Source: Blakeslea trispora
Lineage: Eukaryota > Mucoromycota > Mucoromycetes > Mucorales > Choanephoraceae
NCBI GenBank assembly: GCA_025331445.1
Contig: JAIWNE010000051.1
Coordinates: 1 to 64,000 of the forward strand
Length of the DNA: 64,000 bases
Direction: 5' to 3'
Shown here: piece after piece, positions 54,771 through 64,000 of the stretch
How positions within the stretch are numbered: position 1 is the first letter of the stretch
Layout: each line of letters begins with the position of its first letter
Translations under genes and position numbers: made by a program
Notes under the pieces: model-generated
Told to the model about the DNA's origin: nothing
Databases searched by the model: none
The model's input: only the letters and a program-made list of their open reading frames with translations

Positions 54771-56875
54771 TTAATATTCAATATTCTACAAATACAAAAC
54801 AAAAGGGAGAAAAAACAAAAATTAGAAGGACATTATTTACATTGAAGATATACAACTTACATTAGCTTCACAATGATTCTTTATGTTCTCAAACACCTTG
54901 AGCATTTTGCGTCTGGCACCTAGTGCAGCAACGCCCTTGGCCAATAATTCTTCATCGGACATCTTGACAATCTCTTGCCATGTGTGTTCACTAAAAATAC
55001 TATTGTATTTATGCAAACGGAGGCTCCTGAGCCAGGCAGGAACATCTGGAATAGATGAGATTAGCTTTGTTGCTGCTTGTTCATATATTTCAATCTCCTT
55101 GTCTTACCTTTCAAGAGGTCCATATCAACTACTTCAACAGCCTTTTTGTCTTTTGTGGCTCTACTACCACCAATACCAGTACTACTGCTGCTATTGGTAA
55201 TGATAGAGTTGCCGTTGTTGTTGGGTATCATGGAAGATTGACGGCGAGAAATGTGTGAACCATCACTATGGTCACTAGCATAGCCATGTTCATCTATTGT
55301 TAAATTTGAAGTTCCGTCAATTATGCCTTGTAGCTTCTGTTTATGTTGTTGTTGTTGAGGAGTTGGAGGTGTCAGCAAGTAGTTACTATAATGCTCAATT
55401 CCAGGAGCAGTGATACGGAAACTGGAATCATCCAAAAATGCATTGTTGCGTGTCATTTCATCAGTCTCAGGTACTACTGGAATGCGATTGACATTGGCAC
55501 GTCGACGGTAAGGTTGTTGCAGATTACTTGCAAAATCAAGTAACTCATTGTCCATCTGTTGCTGCTGTTGTACCGATTGTGTTTGTTGTTGTGCTGATTG
55601 CTGTTGTGACGCCTGCTGCTGTAGAGGCGATGTTTGTCCTGCATTACCCCACACAGATGCAAAGCCATTGCTACGATCCAAGAGAGAATCTGTTGAGGTT
55701 GTAGCGGTAGGTAATGCCCAATTACTGATATCAGCCGATTTAGGTCTTTCAGGCATCAACTTACGATCACCGATATGACCTACAACAGCAGGTTGACGGC
55801 GCATAGTGCTGCTGGTACTGGGAATAGTACTGATCCAATTGGGAAATAAAGAAGTTGTATCTCCTTCAATGACTGAGTGAGGCCTGCCACCGTTATTAAA
55901 CATGCTATGAGGTCTGGTAGTTGTGTTGCTTCCATTGCTAGTGGTGCTATTACCATTCATGCGTCTGGTAGCATTAGAAACAGTAGCAAGAGGATCATCT
56001 AAGAGACTGTTCACATAAGAAGCAGGGCGACCGTTTGGTGTTGTAAAATCGTTCCTTGTACCAAACAAGCGATTGTATTCTTCAGTATCGCCTAATGCAA
56101 AAGAATGGCGATCCACAGTTCGGCGATTGGTGGAACTGGGAGGTCTGCTTATCACTTGACCTGTCTTATAAGGTAGTACGGACATTAAGCGTTGACTGGC
56201 CTCAAGCTCCGCTTTTGCCATAGCACCAGCAAGATGATTTTGCATATCTACAACAATAGAGATATGTTCATTTCTAAACTAAATCACGTTCTTTTTGTTT
56301 AAACTTACCTTGCTCGTTGTTTCCTGGAGCAAGTAATGAGAACAAAGGGTCTCGCTTGACCATTTGTTGTAACAAATTAATAAAAAATCTAGCTTGAACT
56401 TGACTTGAGTGTTGAAGAAGCGTATACATAGTAGCTGTCTTCTCAGCCTCTGTCAGATAACGATACCATTGGTCGACGTGCTGCATTTCTTCCTTGAAGT
56501 GCTATTTTAAAACGAGGCAAGGAAGAACGAGATGACGCGTTTAGTACTTTATGTTCTCATCAGACCGTAAAAAAAAACAAGTCGAAGCTATCTTTGCGTT
56601 CGTCTTTTTTTATATATACATATATATGCACTACTTTCACTCTTTTTGCCTACCTGGTCTAGTGTAGTCGAAGCCATCTCGTCGAGATTTCGTTCATAGT
56701 TTTGCAAATCTTCGTACCAACTTGCAGCTACGTCAGCTATAACACAAAGTTCATTATATTTTTCGATTTAAAAGTTTCCAGCATATGAATAATTACCATC
56801 ACTCATAAAACGACTCGAATTAATGACCTCAGACATTGGTCTGACTTGCCTTTGGTTGTAGTCGTTGGGTAGCAT
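54771..56875 (-). CDS. VTS1: Vts1/Smaug-type SAM-domain RNA-binding protein
   Basis: Post-transcriptional regulator that binds stem-loop (Smaug recognition element) mRNAs and recruits deadenylases. The model is complement(join(54771..54785, 54861..55045, 55108..56247, 56309..56501, 56654..56736, 56797..56875)), giving 564 residues. The conserved N-terminal domain (ASWYEDLQNYERNLDEMAS, EEMQHVDQWYRYLTEAEKT, VQARFFINLLQQM) is followed by a long low-complexity middle with Gln, Asn and Ser runs. The SAM domain is near the C-terminus: DVPAWLRSLRLHKYNSIF, TWQEIVKMSDEEL and AKGVAALGARRKMLKVFE, including the Lys and Ala-Leu-Gly-Ala-Arg surface used for RNA binding. The last 15 nt exon (NIEY, stop) is inferred from a strong donor at 54860; reading through instead ends after VSCISSM. 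Confidence 0.92.
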
Positions 56876-58901
56876 GTCTCTTGTTTAGAACAGAAAGAGA
56901 GAAAGAGAGGGAAGTGAAAAGAAAGAAGAAAAAAAGAAAGGAAAGGAAAGGAAAGGGGAGACACTAAATGTAGAACTTATGTATAAGCAATTCCGTGTGA
57001 CAAAAAATTTACTGCTTTTTTTTTTCTTACCTAGAAATTTATTTTAGCAGAAGATCGGAGATGTTCAGTCTTAATATATTCGTATATATATATGTATACA
57101 TATATTCGAAGGATAAAGGAATAGTACAAACGTATCAAGTGTTTAAAGAAAACGCGTGAAAGCCACATATAGTATCAGCATATCTACTATAGTGACGGCA
57201 TATTTGTGAGAATAGTTATTGTGTAATACAGAATTTCTTGATCTGGCTTGTAATGGAGATCTCCACTCTGTGCTTTTTGGAGGGCAAAATTAATTATCAA
57301 GCAATTCAAAGCGGGAGAGCATTTTATTCGCCATTAGCTCCTGTTATTATGTTTTCTTTTCTTCATTTCAGAAATCAATTATTTGGGCTTTTTTGGATAG
57401 TGAGTCATTAGCCCTTTCACTCTATTCTTTTTTTTTCCCCTATTTTTGTTTCAAGATTGTTAGTGACATGATAAAACAATTCTTTCCAGAGCTCAGGTCA
57501 GGATTTGAAAGCCAGCCTCTACTATTATTAGTGATTTATTTTCATTAAAAGCTAGTTGATGATAACAAAAAAATAAATCATAAATCGCAACAATCAGATA
57601 AATAATAAAGAGGCAAGATAGAATCATAGTAACAATAAAAGAGCGTGGACCTTCTTTCTATTTTGTTAAAGGCAGCACACAGCTGAATATCAATTTCAAG
57701 TAGATATGTCTAATTTTAGTATATGATGACCGCATGCATCGATGGGTTGCTTTTTTGTTTTTGTTATTTTAAATGTCTTGATAGCTGTGTGATACAATTT
57801 AATATGTGGCTTGATTAGCTAATAAAGCCGTATTGTTAGGAAGATTCAAGTAGACTGAAAGGTAGTTGAGCTCATATAAAGTAAAATCGATTTATGCTTG
57901 TTGCAATGTAAGTTTATCAACTTGTGTAGAACAATAGTGTGACACTAAACTCAAATATGCAGATTGCTTCTTTAGCGTCAACAGGAGGATAAAAACTATC
58001 AAAAAGATTAGAGGCAAGTTTCTGTAGAGATGTATTTCTCGGTCTATTTATCTCTGCCAAAGACATATTTGATGTAAAACAAAACACCATCACTGCTTTT
58101 TCTCTTTCTTTTTGAAAACGAACATATGTTGGGGATCTTTCTACATACTGTGATATACTTGACCTTAATTGGCTACTTTCCTAGATATTTCAAGCTCTAC
58201 TGTCCAAATCTAATTGTTTGATCTTACGAACATCAGTTTGTCTAGCTTCTTCTCAACACCATAGAAGAAAGCAAGAATTTTGCATAAGGTACACGCACAT
58301 TTAACCATAGAAACTCAGGCATTATATCAGAAAGCCATGATGATTGTATTTATAAAAAAAAAAACAAAGCACACGTCCTTTTTGTTGATATTTGAGGTAT
58401 CCTTCCTATTTTCTTGCAGCAATATCAACAGCAAATATGCAAAAGTAATTATGTGCTAATTCGAACATAGTGTTCAAGTGGGACTTGGTGAGTCTCATCT
58501 CATTATGCTCTAACATTTCTTGAACATTTATAAACATTATCTTCCTTATCCTACATTTGTTATTAAATATCATGATTTCTGGTAATCAAACTAGATAGCG
58601 TGTGCATGAATTTTAACTAAGATCTAGAGTTGCTTGTTTATTTCTTTGGTCTCTCTCTCTCCTCTAGCATTTTGTTCCACAAATCCTCTTCTTTCTTTGA
58701 CTTGGTCCAATATGCTTCATGCTCTCTGAGTGAAATGGCATTCAATTTACAGATAGTGAACATTATGCAATTTGTTAAACTAGGGCTCTCAATATATTCA
58801 CCCAAATTTGAGTAAACAACGACAAGATATTACACAACATCTAATGCACAAGTTTTTCTTTTCTTTTGTTTATTTTTTAGATCAGAAAAAAAAAAATTAT
58901 T
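56876..58901. other. 2.0 kb gene-empty region
   Basis: The left end is the VTS1 promoter (purine-rich GAAAG run on the plus strand, 56893 to 56960, and an isolated ACGCGT at 57152). The right end is the 3' flank of the SH3/EH gene. No gene or RNA was recognised between. Confidence 0.45.
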
Positions 58902-60452
58902 CTATTGTGAAGACATGACTTGTTTCATAGCAAGGCATTCGTCAATTTTTGTCATGCCTTCTATAAAAGCTTGTTTATCCAAAACACCTTTATGTCCTGG
59001 ATCACATTCACGCCAGATACGAGCTAAATCCTCGTTAGATAATTTACTTTTGATCCAGATACAATGAACAGCTTCTCCGTCTAACAAGCCTTGATCCTGT
59101 ACTGCTTGGAATAAAGATTCATAACGTTTCTCTGCTGGCGTCAAACGTTGTGTGCCCTTAGATGACGGACGTGAGGGTGGAGGTGGAGGTGGAGTTGCTC
59201 GCTTTTTGGTATCTATAGTTGTCTTGGTGGCTTCTTGTGCTATAGGCGTCGGCAACCTATCTTGAACGGGTATAGTACGTGATGCAGGTGGAGGCGGCGG
59301 CAGGGCTGTATCAAGCACAGATGGAGAAATGGAGGGTGATGAGGATAATGGTTTCATTAAGTTATTTGGCGCATCAAATGCATGCGCGTTAAAAGTATTG
59401 GGGTTGGTGGCTGATCTTGCTCTGCCAAATAACGCAGATGGCTTGATGTTAGCATCATCTGTATGATTGGATGCCCAGTTCTCCGTGCGAGCTACTATGT
59501 TGGGTTTCAAGTTACTATCTGGCTTTTTTGGCCGTATAGATTTAGAATTACTTGGAGTCGGCTCAATTACTGCAGAGAATGGCTCTTCAGACACAGGCTT
59601 ATGCTTGTTATTGTTACTACGATTCAACAATATTTCAATAGAAGACATGGCAGGCTTGGGATGGATGGGCGGAGGTACGGTAGATGATACGCTTGGCTTG
59701 TTAGGTCTTGGGGGCAATAAAGGTTGTGGTTTGGGTTTAGGTATAACATCCTTAGACTTTGTATTGCGATTTTGACGAGACTTCAAAGCAGCTGCAGAGA
59801 TGGGTCTGGAAGGCAAACGAGGCATAGGATTGGAAGGTGAGTTTGCTGTCAACTGTAAACTTTTGGTGGTACTCGGCACTGTATATAAAGACTCCTTCTC
59901 GGCTTTTTTTGCCTTTTGTATCCATACTAGGTCTGTGTTTGATGATTGTTTCAGCTGAGACGGTTTTACCATATGATAGCCTTCTTCTTCATCATCCTCC
60001 AATTCTTCTTTTGCTCGAGCCTTAGAATCTGATAAACCACGTAAACTGGACGGTTGACGAGGCGCTGAATTTTTTCTATCTAGTTCATGGAACACACTTT
60101 TAGCGAGTACGGATGAAGCTGAATGAGAGCGAAGACGAGTAGGCGATGCTATGCTAGTAGGTTGAGATTTCGCTTTTTCCAAAGTTGAACTTTTTGCTGA
60201 AATAACAGGCTTCCTTTTTATCATGGCAGCTTCAAATGCATCTAAAGGTGCTTCTTTTGAGACGGCAGGTTCGTCAGGTACTTGAACGACATAGTTGTAA
60301 GGGAATAGGCCGACTGTAGACGTGTTAAGTATACGGCCTTTATACCAGCCTTCTTCACCTGAGTCGACTACGTCAACAAGAATGTCACCTTCTTTAAACG
60401 AAAGCTCTCCTGCTTCATCAGCCGAGCAATCATAGACTGCTTTCATTCGCAT
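58902..60452 (-). CDS. SH3- and EH-domain adaptor, probably endocytic/actin-related
   Basis: A single-exon protein of 516 residues with an unusual pair of domains. Residues 2 to 62 are an SH3 domain (MKAVYDCSADEAGELSFKEG, EEGWYKGRI, GLFPYNYV). A long Pro/Ser-rich linker carries many proline stretches (PKPKPQPLLPPRPNKP, TALPPPPPAS, RATPPPPPPSRPSSK) that could themselves bind SH3 or profilin. Residues about 437 to 516 form an EH domain (YESLFQAVQDQGLLDGEA, LSNEDLARIW, GVLDKQAFIEGM), which in other proteins binds Asn-Pro-Phe motifs. The frame is open further upstream to 60602, but conserved sequence starts at the ATG at 60452, immediately before the SH3 domain. The order SH3 then EH suggests an endocytic scaffold. 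No exact orthologue is named. Confidence 0.8.
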   Translation of the reverse strand: MRMKAVYDCSADEAGELSFKEGDILVDVVDSGEEGWYKGRILNTSTVGLFPYNYVVQVPDEPAVSKEAPLDAFEAAMIKRKPVISAKSSTLEKAKSQPTSIASPTRLRSHSASSVLAKSVFHELDRKNSAPRQPSSLRGLSDSKARAKEELEDDEEEGYHMVKPSQLKQSSNTDLVWIQKAKKAEKESLYTVPSTTKSLQLTANSPSNPMPRLPSRPISAAALKSRQNRNTKSKDVIPKPKPQPLLPPRPNKPSVSSTVPPPIHPKPAMSSIEILLNRSNNNKHKPVSEEPFSAVIEPTPSNSKSIRPKKPDSNLKPNIVARTENWASNHTDDANIKPSALFGRARSATNPNTFNAHAFDAPNNLMKPLSSSPSISPSVLDTALPPPPPASRTIPVQDRLPTPIAQEATKTTIDTKKRATPPPPPPSRPSSKGTQRLTPAEKRYESLFQAVQDQGLLDGEAVHCIWIKSKLSNEDLARIWRECDPGHKGVLDKQAFIEGMTKIDECLAMKQVMSSQ

Positions 60453-61106
60453 GGTTGAATTTTCTATTTCGGGTTTTTGAGAGATAAAGACAATAGGATT
60501 TATGCAGGCAATTCTGACCTCATTATTTTTATTTTTCTGAAAAAAGGTCACATCACTAAAAAAAAAAAGGTGTCTCGCTCCAGGAAGAGAGTTGTTGGTC
60601 AATCAACAGAATACCCGCTCTATAAAGAGCAAGCTCAGGCTAGGCCAGTTCCTTTTCTAGGCCGCTTATACATGAAAGCGCGTTGTAAAAAAAACACAAA
60701 AATTCCAATGCATTTCTTTATTAATCAACTCCTTTTTATAAGGGGGGGAGGAGAGCAATATTATCATATATCAGGTAAATTTGTTAAAGAGAAAGAGTTA
60801 TAGCGAAAACAGGTATTGATTTTGATCATTTTTTGCTCAATAAATTCACCAAGACCTAGAGAATAGATCGTGTATTACTCTCAACTGCTAAATGTCAAAG
60901 GTTAGTATTTGTACGTCTTTATCTACTTCGCATTGAAGCAAGTGTAATCTGTGTAACCTTCGAGAATCAGTTTCAGGTCTAAAAAAGACGTGTAAAATCG
61001 CCTTTTTTTTTCTTATTCGCTGGCTGAACTTTCCTGCTACACTCTTTGCCCCCCACCCCCACCCCCTTATTTTTCTCTTGTTTCTTGCTTTCAAACTAAT
61101 ATATAG
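60453..61106. promoter_or_regulatory. Divergent promoter region between the SH3/EH gene and VPS18
   Basis: 654 bp between divergent starts. A C-rich stretch with three C5-7 blocks (61049 to 61066) lies about 45 bp upstream of the VPS18 start. No gene seen. Confidence 0.5.
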
Positions 61107-64000
61107 ATGTCGCTTTTAGACGATTATATAGAGTCTTCAGAGGCTTTACATGGTACACCATCAGTTCAGTACGGTGCAGACACGCTTACTGCTATTACAG
61201 GTTTTGATGGTCATGACAGTGTTCGAGTAAGATCTTTTAACTTCACCTACTTTTTTTTTCTCTTATTTATTATTTACTCTCAGTCAACTAAAGCATAACA
61301 TTTCCCTTTTCACTCCAGCTAGAAACAGGGTATGTCTCAACAGGCTTTGGTCAAGTAGAAGAACCGATATTTGGCTTAGATTATGTACAATACCAAATGC
61401 CCGCTAAACTTGTGGACATGGCTGTATCCAATAATATACTGATTGTTGCCTTGGATTCCTTTCGCTTATTACGTATTGATTTAGATAACCCTCTAGAGGT
61501 TGAAGGTAGGATTTCTTTATTCGAATTGCTGATGAAACAAACAATATGAACTGATTCATGCAAGAAATTGAAATTTCTCGTAAAACGAGTGATGGAAAGG
61601 TCAAACGAATTTTCTTTGATCCGACAGGCAGACATTTAATTATTACAACAGAAAATGGCGAAAATTATTACTTGTATGAGAAATGGAGAAAGACAAAACC
61701 ACTTCCAAAATTCAAGGCAAGTTGAAAGTCCAAAAAAAAAGTGTATGTGTGCGCGCTGTTTCGATTAGTGTAGCTTACATGTGTCATATATAGGGTGCTG
61801 TCATTACTTCAATTGCATGGAACAAGCAAGCAACATTGACCGATCCATCAACAAGAGAGATATTGATTGGTACAAAAAATGGTTTGATTTATGAGACATG
61901 TCTGGAGCCTACAGATGAATATTTTAAGCGAGAAGAAAAATATTTTAAACAAGTTTACTCGATTCATGAATCTACCATGCCTATCACTGGCCTCTATTTT
62001 GAACAATTTCCAGTGAACAATCGCAAATATTTTGTTATGGCAACCACAACCACACGTATCTATCAATTCATTGGATTCATAGGCCCTACGAACACAAGTG
62101 GGTCTCTTTCTCCTGCATTTGGGAATGGACTAGCTGACATAGGTGAAGACCGAGGTGAAAAGGCCATGTTTGAGAGCTTGTTCTCAAAATACGATGTCAA
62201 TCCTGGATACCAGGAACTTCCCGGCGAACTACCACACAGCGAGCTTCATTTCTTTAGTCGTTATCATGAGCTACAACAACAAGGTGTTGCTGAATCATTT
62301 GCCTGGCTAACAGGTCCAGGAATATACCATGGTGGTCTTGTGTATGGATCACAAAATGCTGGTGATAGTGTAATAGACGATGTTCAGTTGCTACAGTAAG
62401 CTCTTCTTTTTTAAGCAAATGATGAGTTAGCAACGTTTCATATGGCTGACCGTTTTCTTTTCTATCACATAATCAAAGGTATCCAGCAACTCCTACAGAT
62501 GATGATTCAGGCAGACTAGTTACGGATATTCCTATCTCAGTCGCATTGACCGAGTTCCACTTTATCTTGCTTTATCAAGATCGTGTCAGGGCAATTTGTC
62601 AATTAAACGACCAGATTGTTTATGAAGAAATGATCCCTATTGTGAGTCTCTGCAAAAGCAACAAAGCTCAGATTACTGACCTCACATTAAATACCTCCTT
62701 TTTTTTTGTTGATTAGAGTTCAGGTGAAAGGATCATTGGGATGACTGTAGATGACATCAAGAAAACCTTCTGGCTTTATACAAACCTAGCTATGTACGAG
62801 CTTACCATCAATAATGAAGAGCGTGATGTTTGGAAACTTTACCTCGAAAAGAAGCGTTACAACTTAGCATTAAATTACTGTAAGGATCCAGCTCAAAAAG
62901 ACAAGGTCTTGACAGCTCAAGCAAAAGACTACTTCAACCAAAAGAGATACAAGATGAGTGCAGGAATTTTTGCAGACAGTACAGTGCCTTTCGAAGAAGT
63001 GACATTGATGTTTGTCGAGAAGGCAGAAGTGGATGCATTGAGAGTATACCTATCAAGCAAGCTTGATCGATTGCGTAAAAGTGTAAGATTCAATCTGTTT
63101 GTAGTGATACACAACTTGCCTTGACTGATTCTTTATTGACTTTTCTCATTTCATTAGGATCAAACACAGAAGACAATGATCTCTACCTGGCTTGTTGAGC
63201 TCTATCTCTCAAAACTGAATGAATTGGAAGATCTTGCTTCCTCGGCTCACTGTTCGCTAGTACCTAACGAAGCAACCAACTTGGCACCAAATACAGAGAC
63301 ATACTATCTCGACCAGCTGGAGGAAGTACGTGATGAATTCAAGACATTCTTGGAGACTTACAGTGGTAATTTGCATCGCCCTACTACTTACAACTTAATG
63401 GCCAGCCAAGGGCGATCTGAGGAATTTTTGTTTTTTGCGTCTCTGATCGGTGATTACGACAAAGTAATCACTCATTGGATTGCTGAAAAAAACTGGTCTA
63501 AAGCTTTAGCTGTTTTGAGTAAAGAGGTACTTGAAAGAAATGTATTTTTTTTTCTTTACATAACTCAAATGGTTATTGTAACTGTAGGCTGACCCTGAGG
63601 TGTTTTACAAATTTTCACCTGTACTGATGGAGAACGATCCTTATGAGACAGTAAATGTTTGGATGCGACAAAGCAACATTAATCCAAGACAGCTAATTCC
63701 TGCTCTTTTGCGATATGACCACAAAAAAATGCTCGAGAAAGGTCCACAACAAGTAGGTTTACTTTTATTTTTTGAACAACATGGATCTAAACAGCTTGTA
63801 GAATCAAGCCATTCGTTATCTATCGCACGTAGTTACCTCACTCAACAATACCGATCCTGCCATTCATAATTTTTTGCTGACTCTTTACGCTACACAAAAA
63901 ACGGCAGATGAAACAGCACTCTTAATGTTTCTAAAGAATGAGGTAAAGAAAAATTACTCGATTCAAGAGTCAGTTGGTGTAACAGATGTACTTTGTTTAT
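61107..64000 (+). CDS. VPS18: Vps18/Pep3, class C core subunit of HOPS/CORVET (3' end outside window)
   Basis: Core subunit of the CORVET and HOPS tethering complexes for endosome and vacuole fusion. Exons are 61107..61226, 61319..61505, 61565..61716, 61794..62395, 62479..62641, 62717..63082, 63158..63526, 63588..63752 and 63802..63942. A donor GTAAAG at 63943 probably starts an intron that runs past the edge. About 721 residues are visible. The N-terminal beta-propeller has FGQVEEPIFGLDYVQYQ, ENYYLYEKWRK and EILIGTKNGLIYE. The alpha-solenoid has ERIIGMTVDDIKKTFWLYT, DVWKLYLEKKRYNLALNYC and NQAIRYLSHVV. The C-terminal RING-like domain of Vps18 is not yet reached. The third intron uses a GC donor (AAG|GCAAGT at 61717); no GT donor keeps the frame. 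Confidence 0.93.

Noticed and set aside
60453..60602. Upstream in-frame extension of the SH3/EH protein
   Set aside because: The SH3 domain begins at the second candidate ATG (60452); the extra 50 residues look like leader sequence.
1..64000. tRNA, 5S rRNA, snRNA genes and CRISPR arrays
   Set aside because: Scanned by eye for B-box/T-loop sequences and regular repeats; none was convincing. A covariance-model scan would be decisive.

Overview
The window reads as ordinary nuclear DNA of an early-diverging fungus, most likely Mucoromycota (Mucorales). It is AT-rich. The genes carry many short introns (about 40 to 130 nt, mostly 50 to 65) with GTAAGT-like donors and TAG/CAG acceptors. The protein set is fungal: 6-phosphofructokinase with an N-terminal glyoxalase-like domain, Vts1, Sld2, Hrd3, a Scs2-type VAP, and an acyl-CoA dehydrogenase fused to cytochrome b5. 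No prokaryotic operon, CRISPR array, virus or toxin gene was seen. Exon models were assembled by hand from reading frame, splice consensus and remembered family conservation, so splice sites that are not forced by frame are tentative.

Layout. 1-4.3 kb is a repeat-scarred flank: the start of a FAR1-like gene cut by the window edge (1-309), a dead Tc1-type transposase (1019-1981), a small membrane protein (2712-2969) and the remains of a second transposase (about 3430-3960). 4.7-14.9 kb holds RPS25, a nuclear-looking DnaJ protein, a Sec7/PH Arf-GEF-like protein and the cytochrome b5/acyl-CoA dehydrogenase. 14.9-19.7 kb is gene-poor, with one decayed lineage-specific gene. 19.7-30.3 kb holds a Cdc4-type F-box/WD40 protein, 6-phosphofructokinase, mitochondrial porin and alpha-tubulin. 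30.3-34.5 kb has no recognisable gene. 34.5-54.4 kb is dense: VAP, MTU1, SNAPC3, mitochondrial mL41, UFD2, SLD2, HRD3, a BAG6-like ubiquitin-domain protein, a secreted agmatinase-like protein with a frameshift, a METTL21-type methyltransferase and RPL29. 54.7-64 kb holds VTS1, a 2 kb empty stretch, an SH3/EH adaptor and VPS18, which runs off the right edge.

The genes do not form one pathway. Three of them, UFD2 (E4), HRD3 (ER-associated degradation) and the BAG6-like protein, are protein quality-control factors lying within about 11 kb, broken only by SLD2. This may be chance and is offered as a hypothesis.

I found no clearly new multi-gene system. The observations most worth checking are a Sec7 domain without its usual catalytic glutamate, three ACGCGT (MCB-like) sites in 180 bp upstream of SLD2, a J-protein with SUMO-interaction-like motifs and a poly-Asn tract, a BAG6-like protein in a fungus, a one-base frameshift in the agmatinase-like gene, a GC-AG intron in VPS18, and an RPS25 first exon whose coding part is only the start codon.
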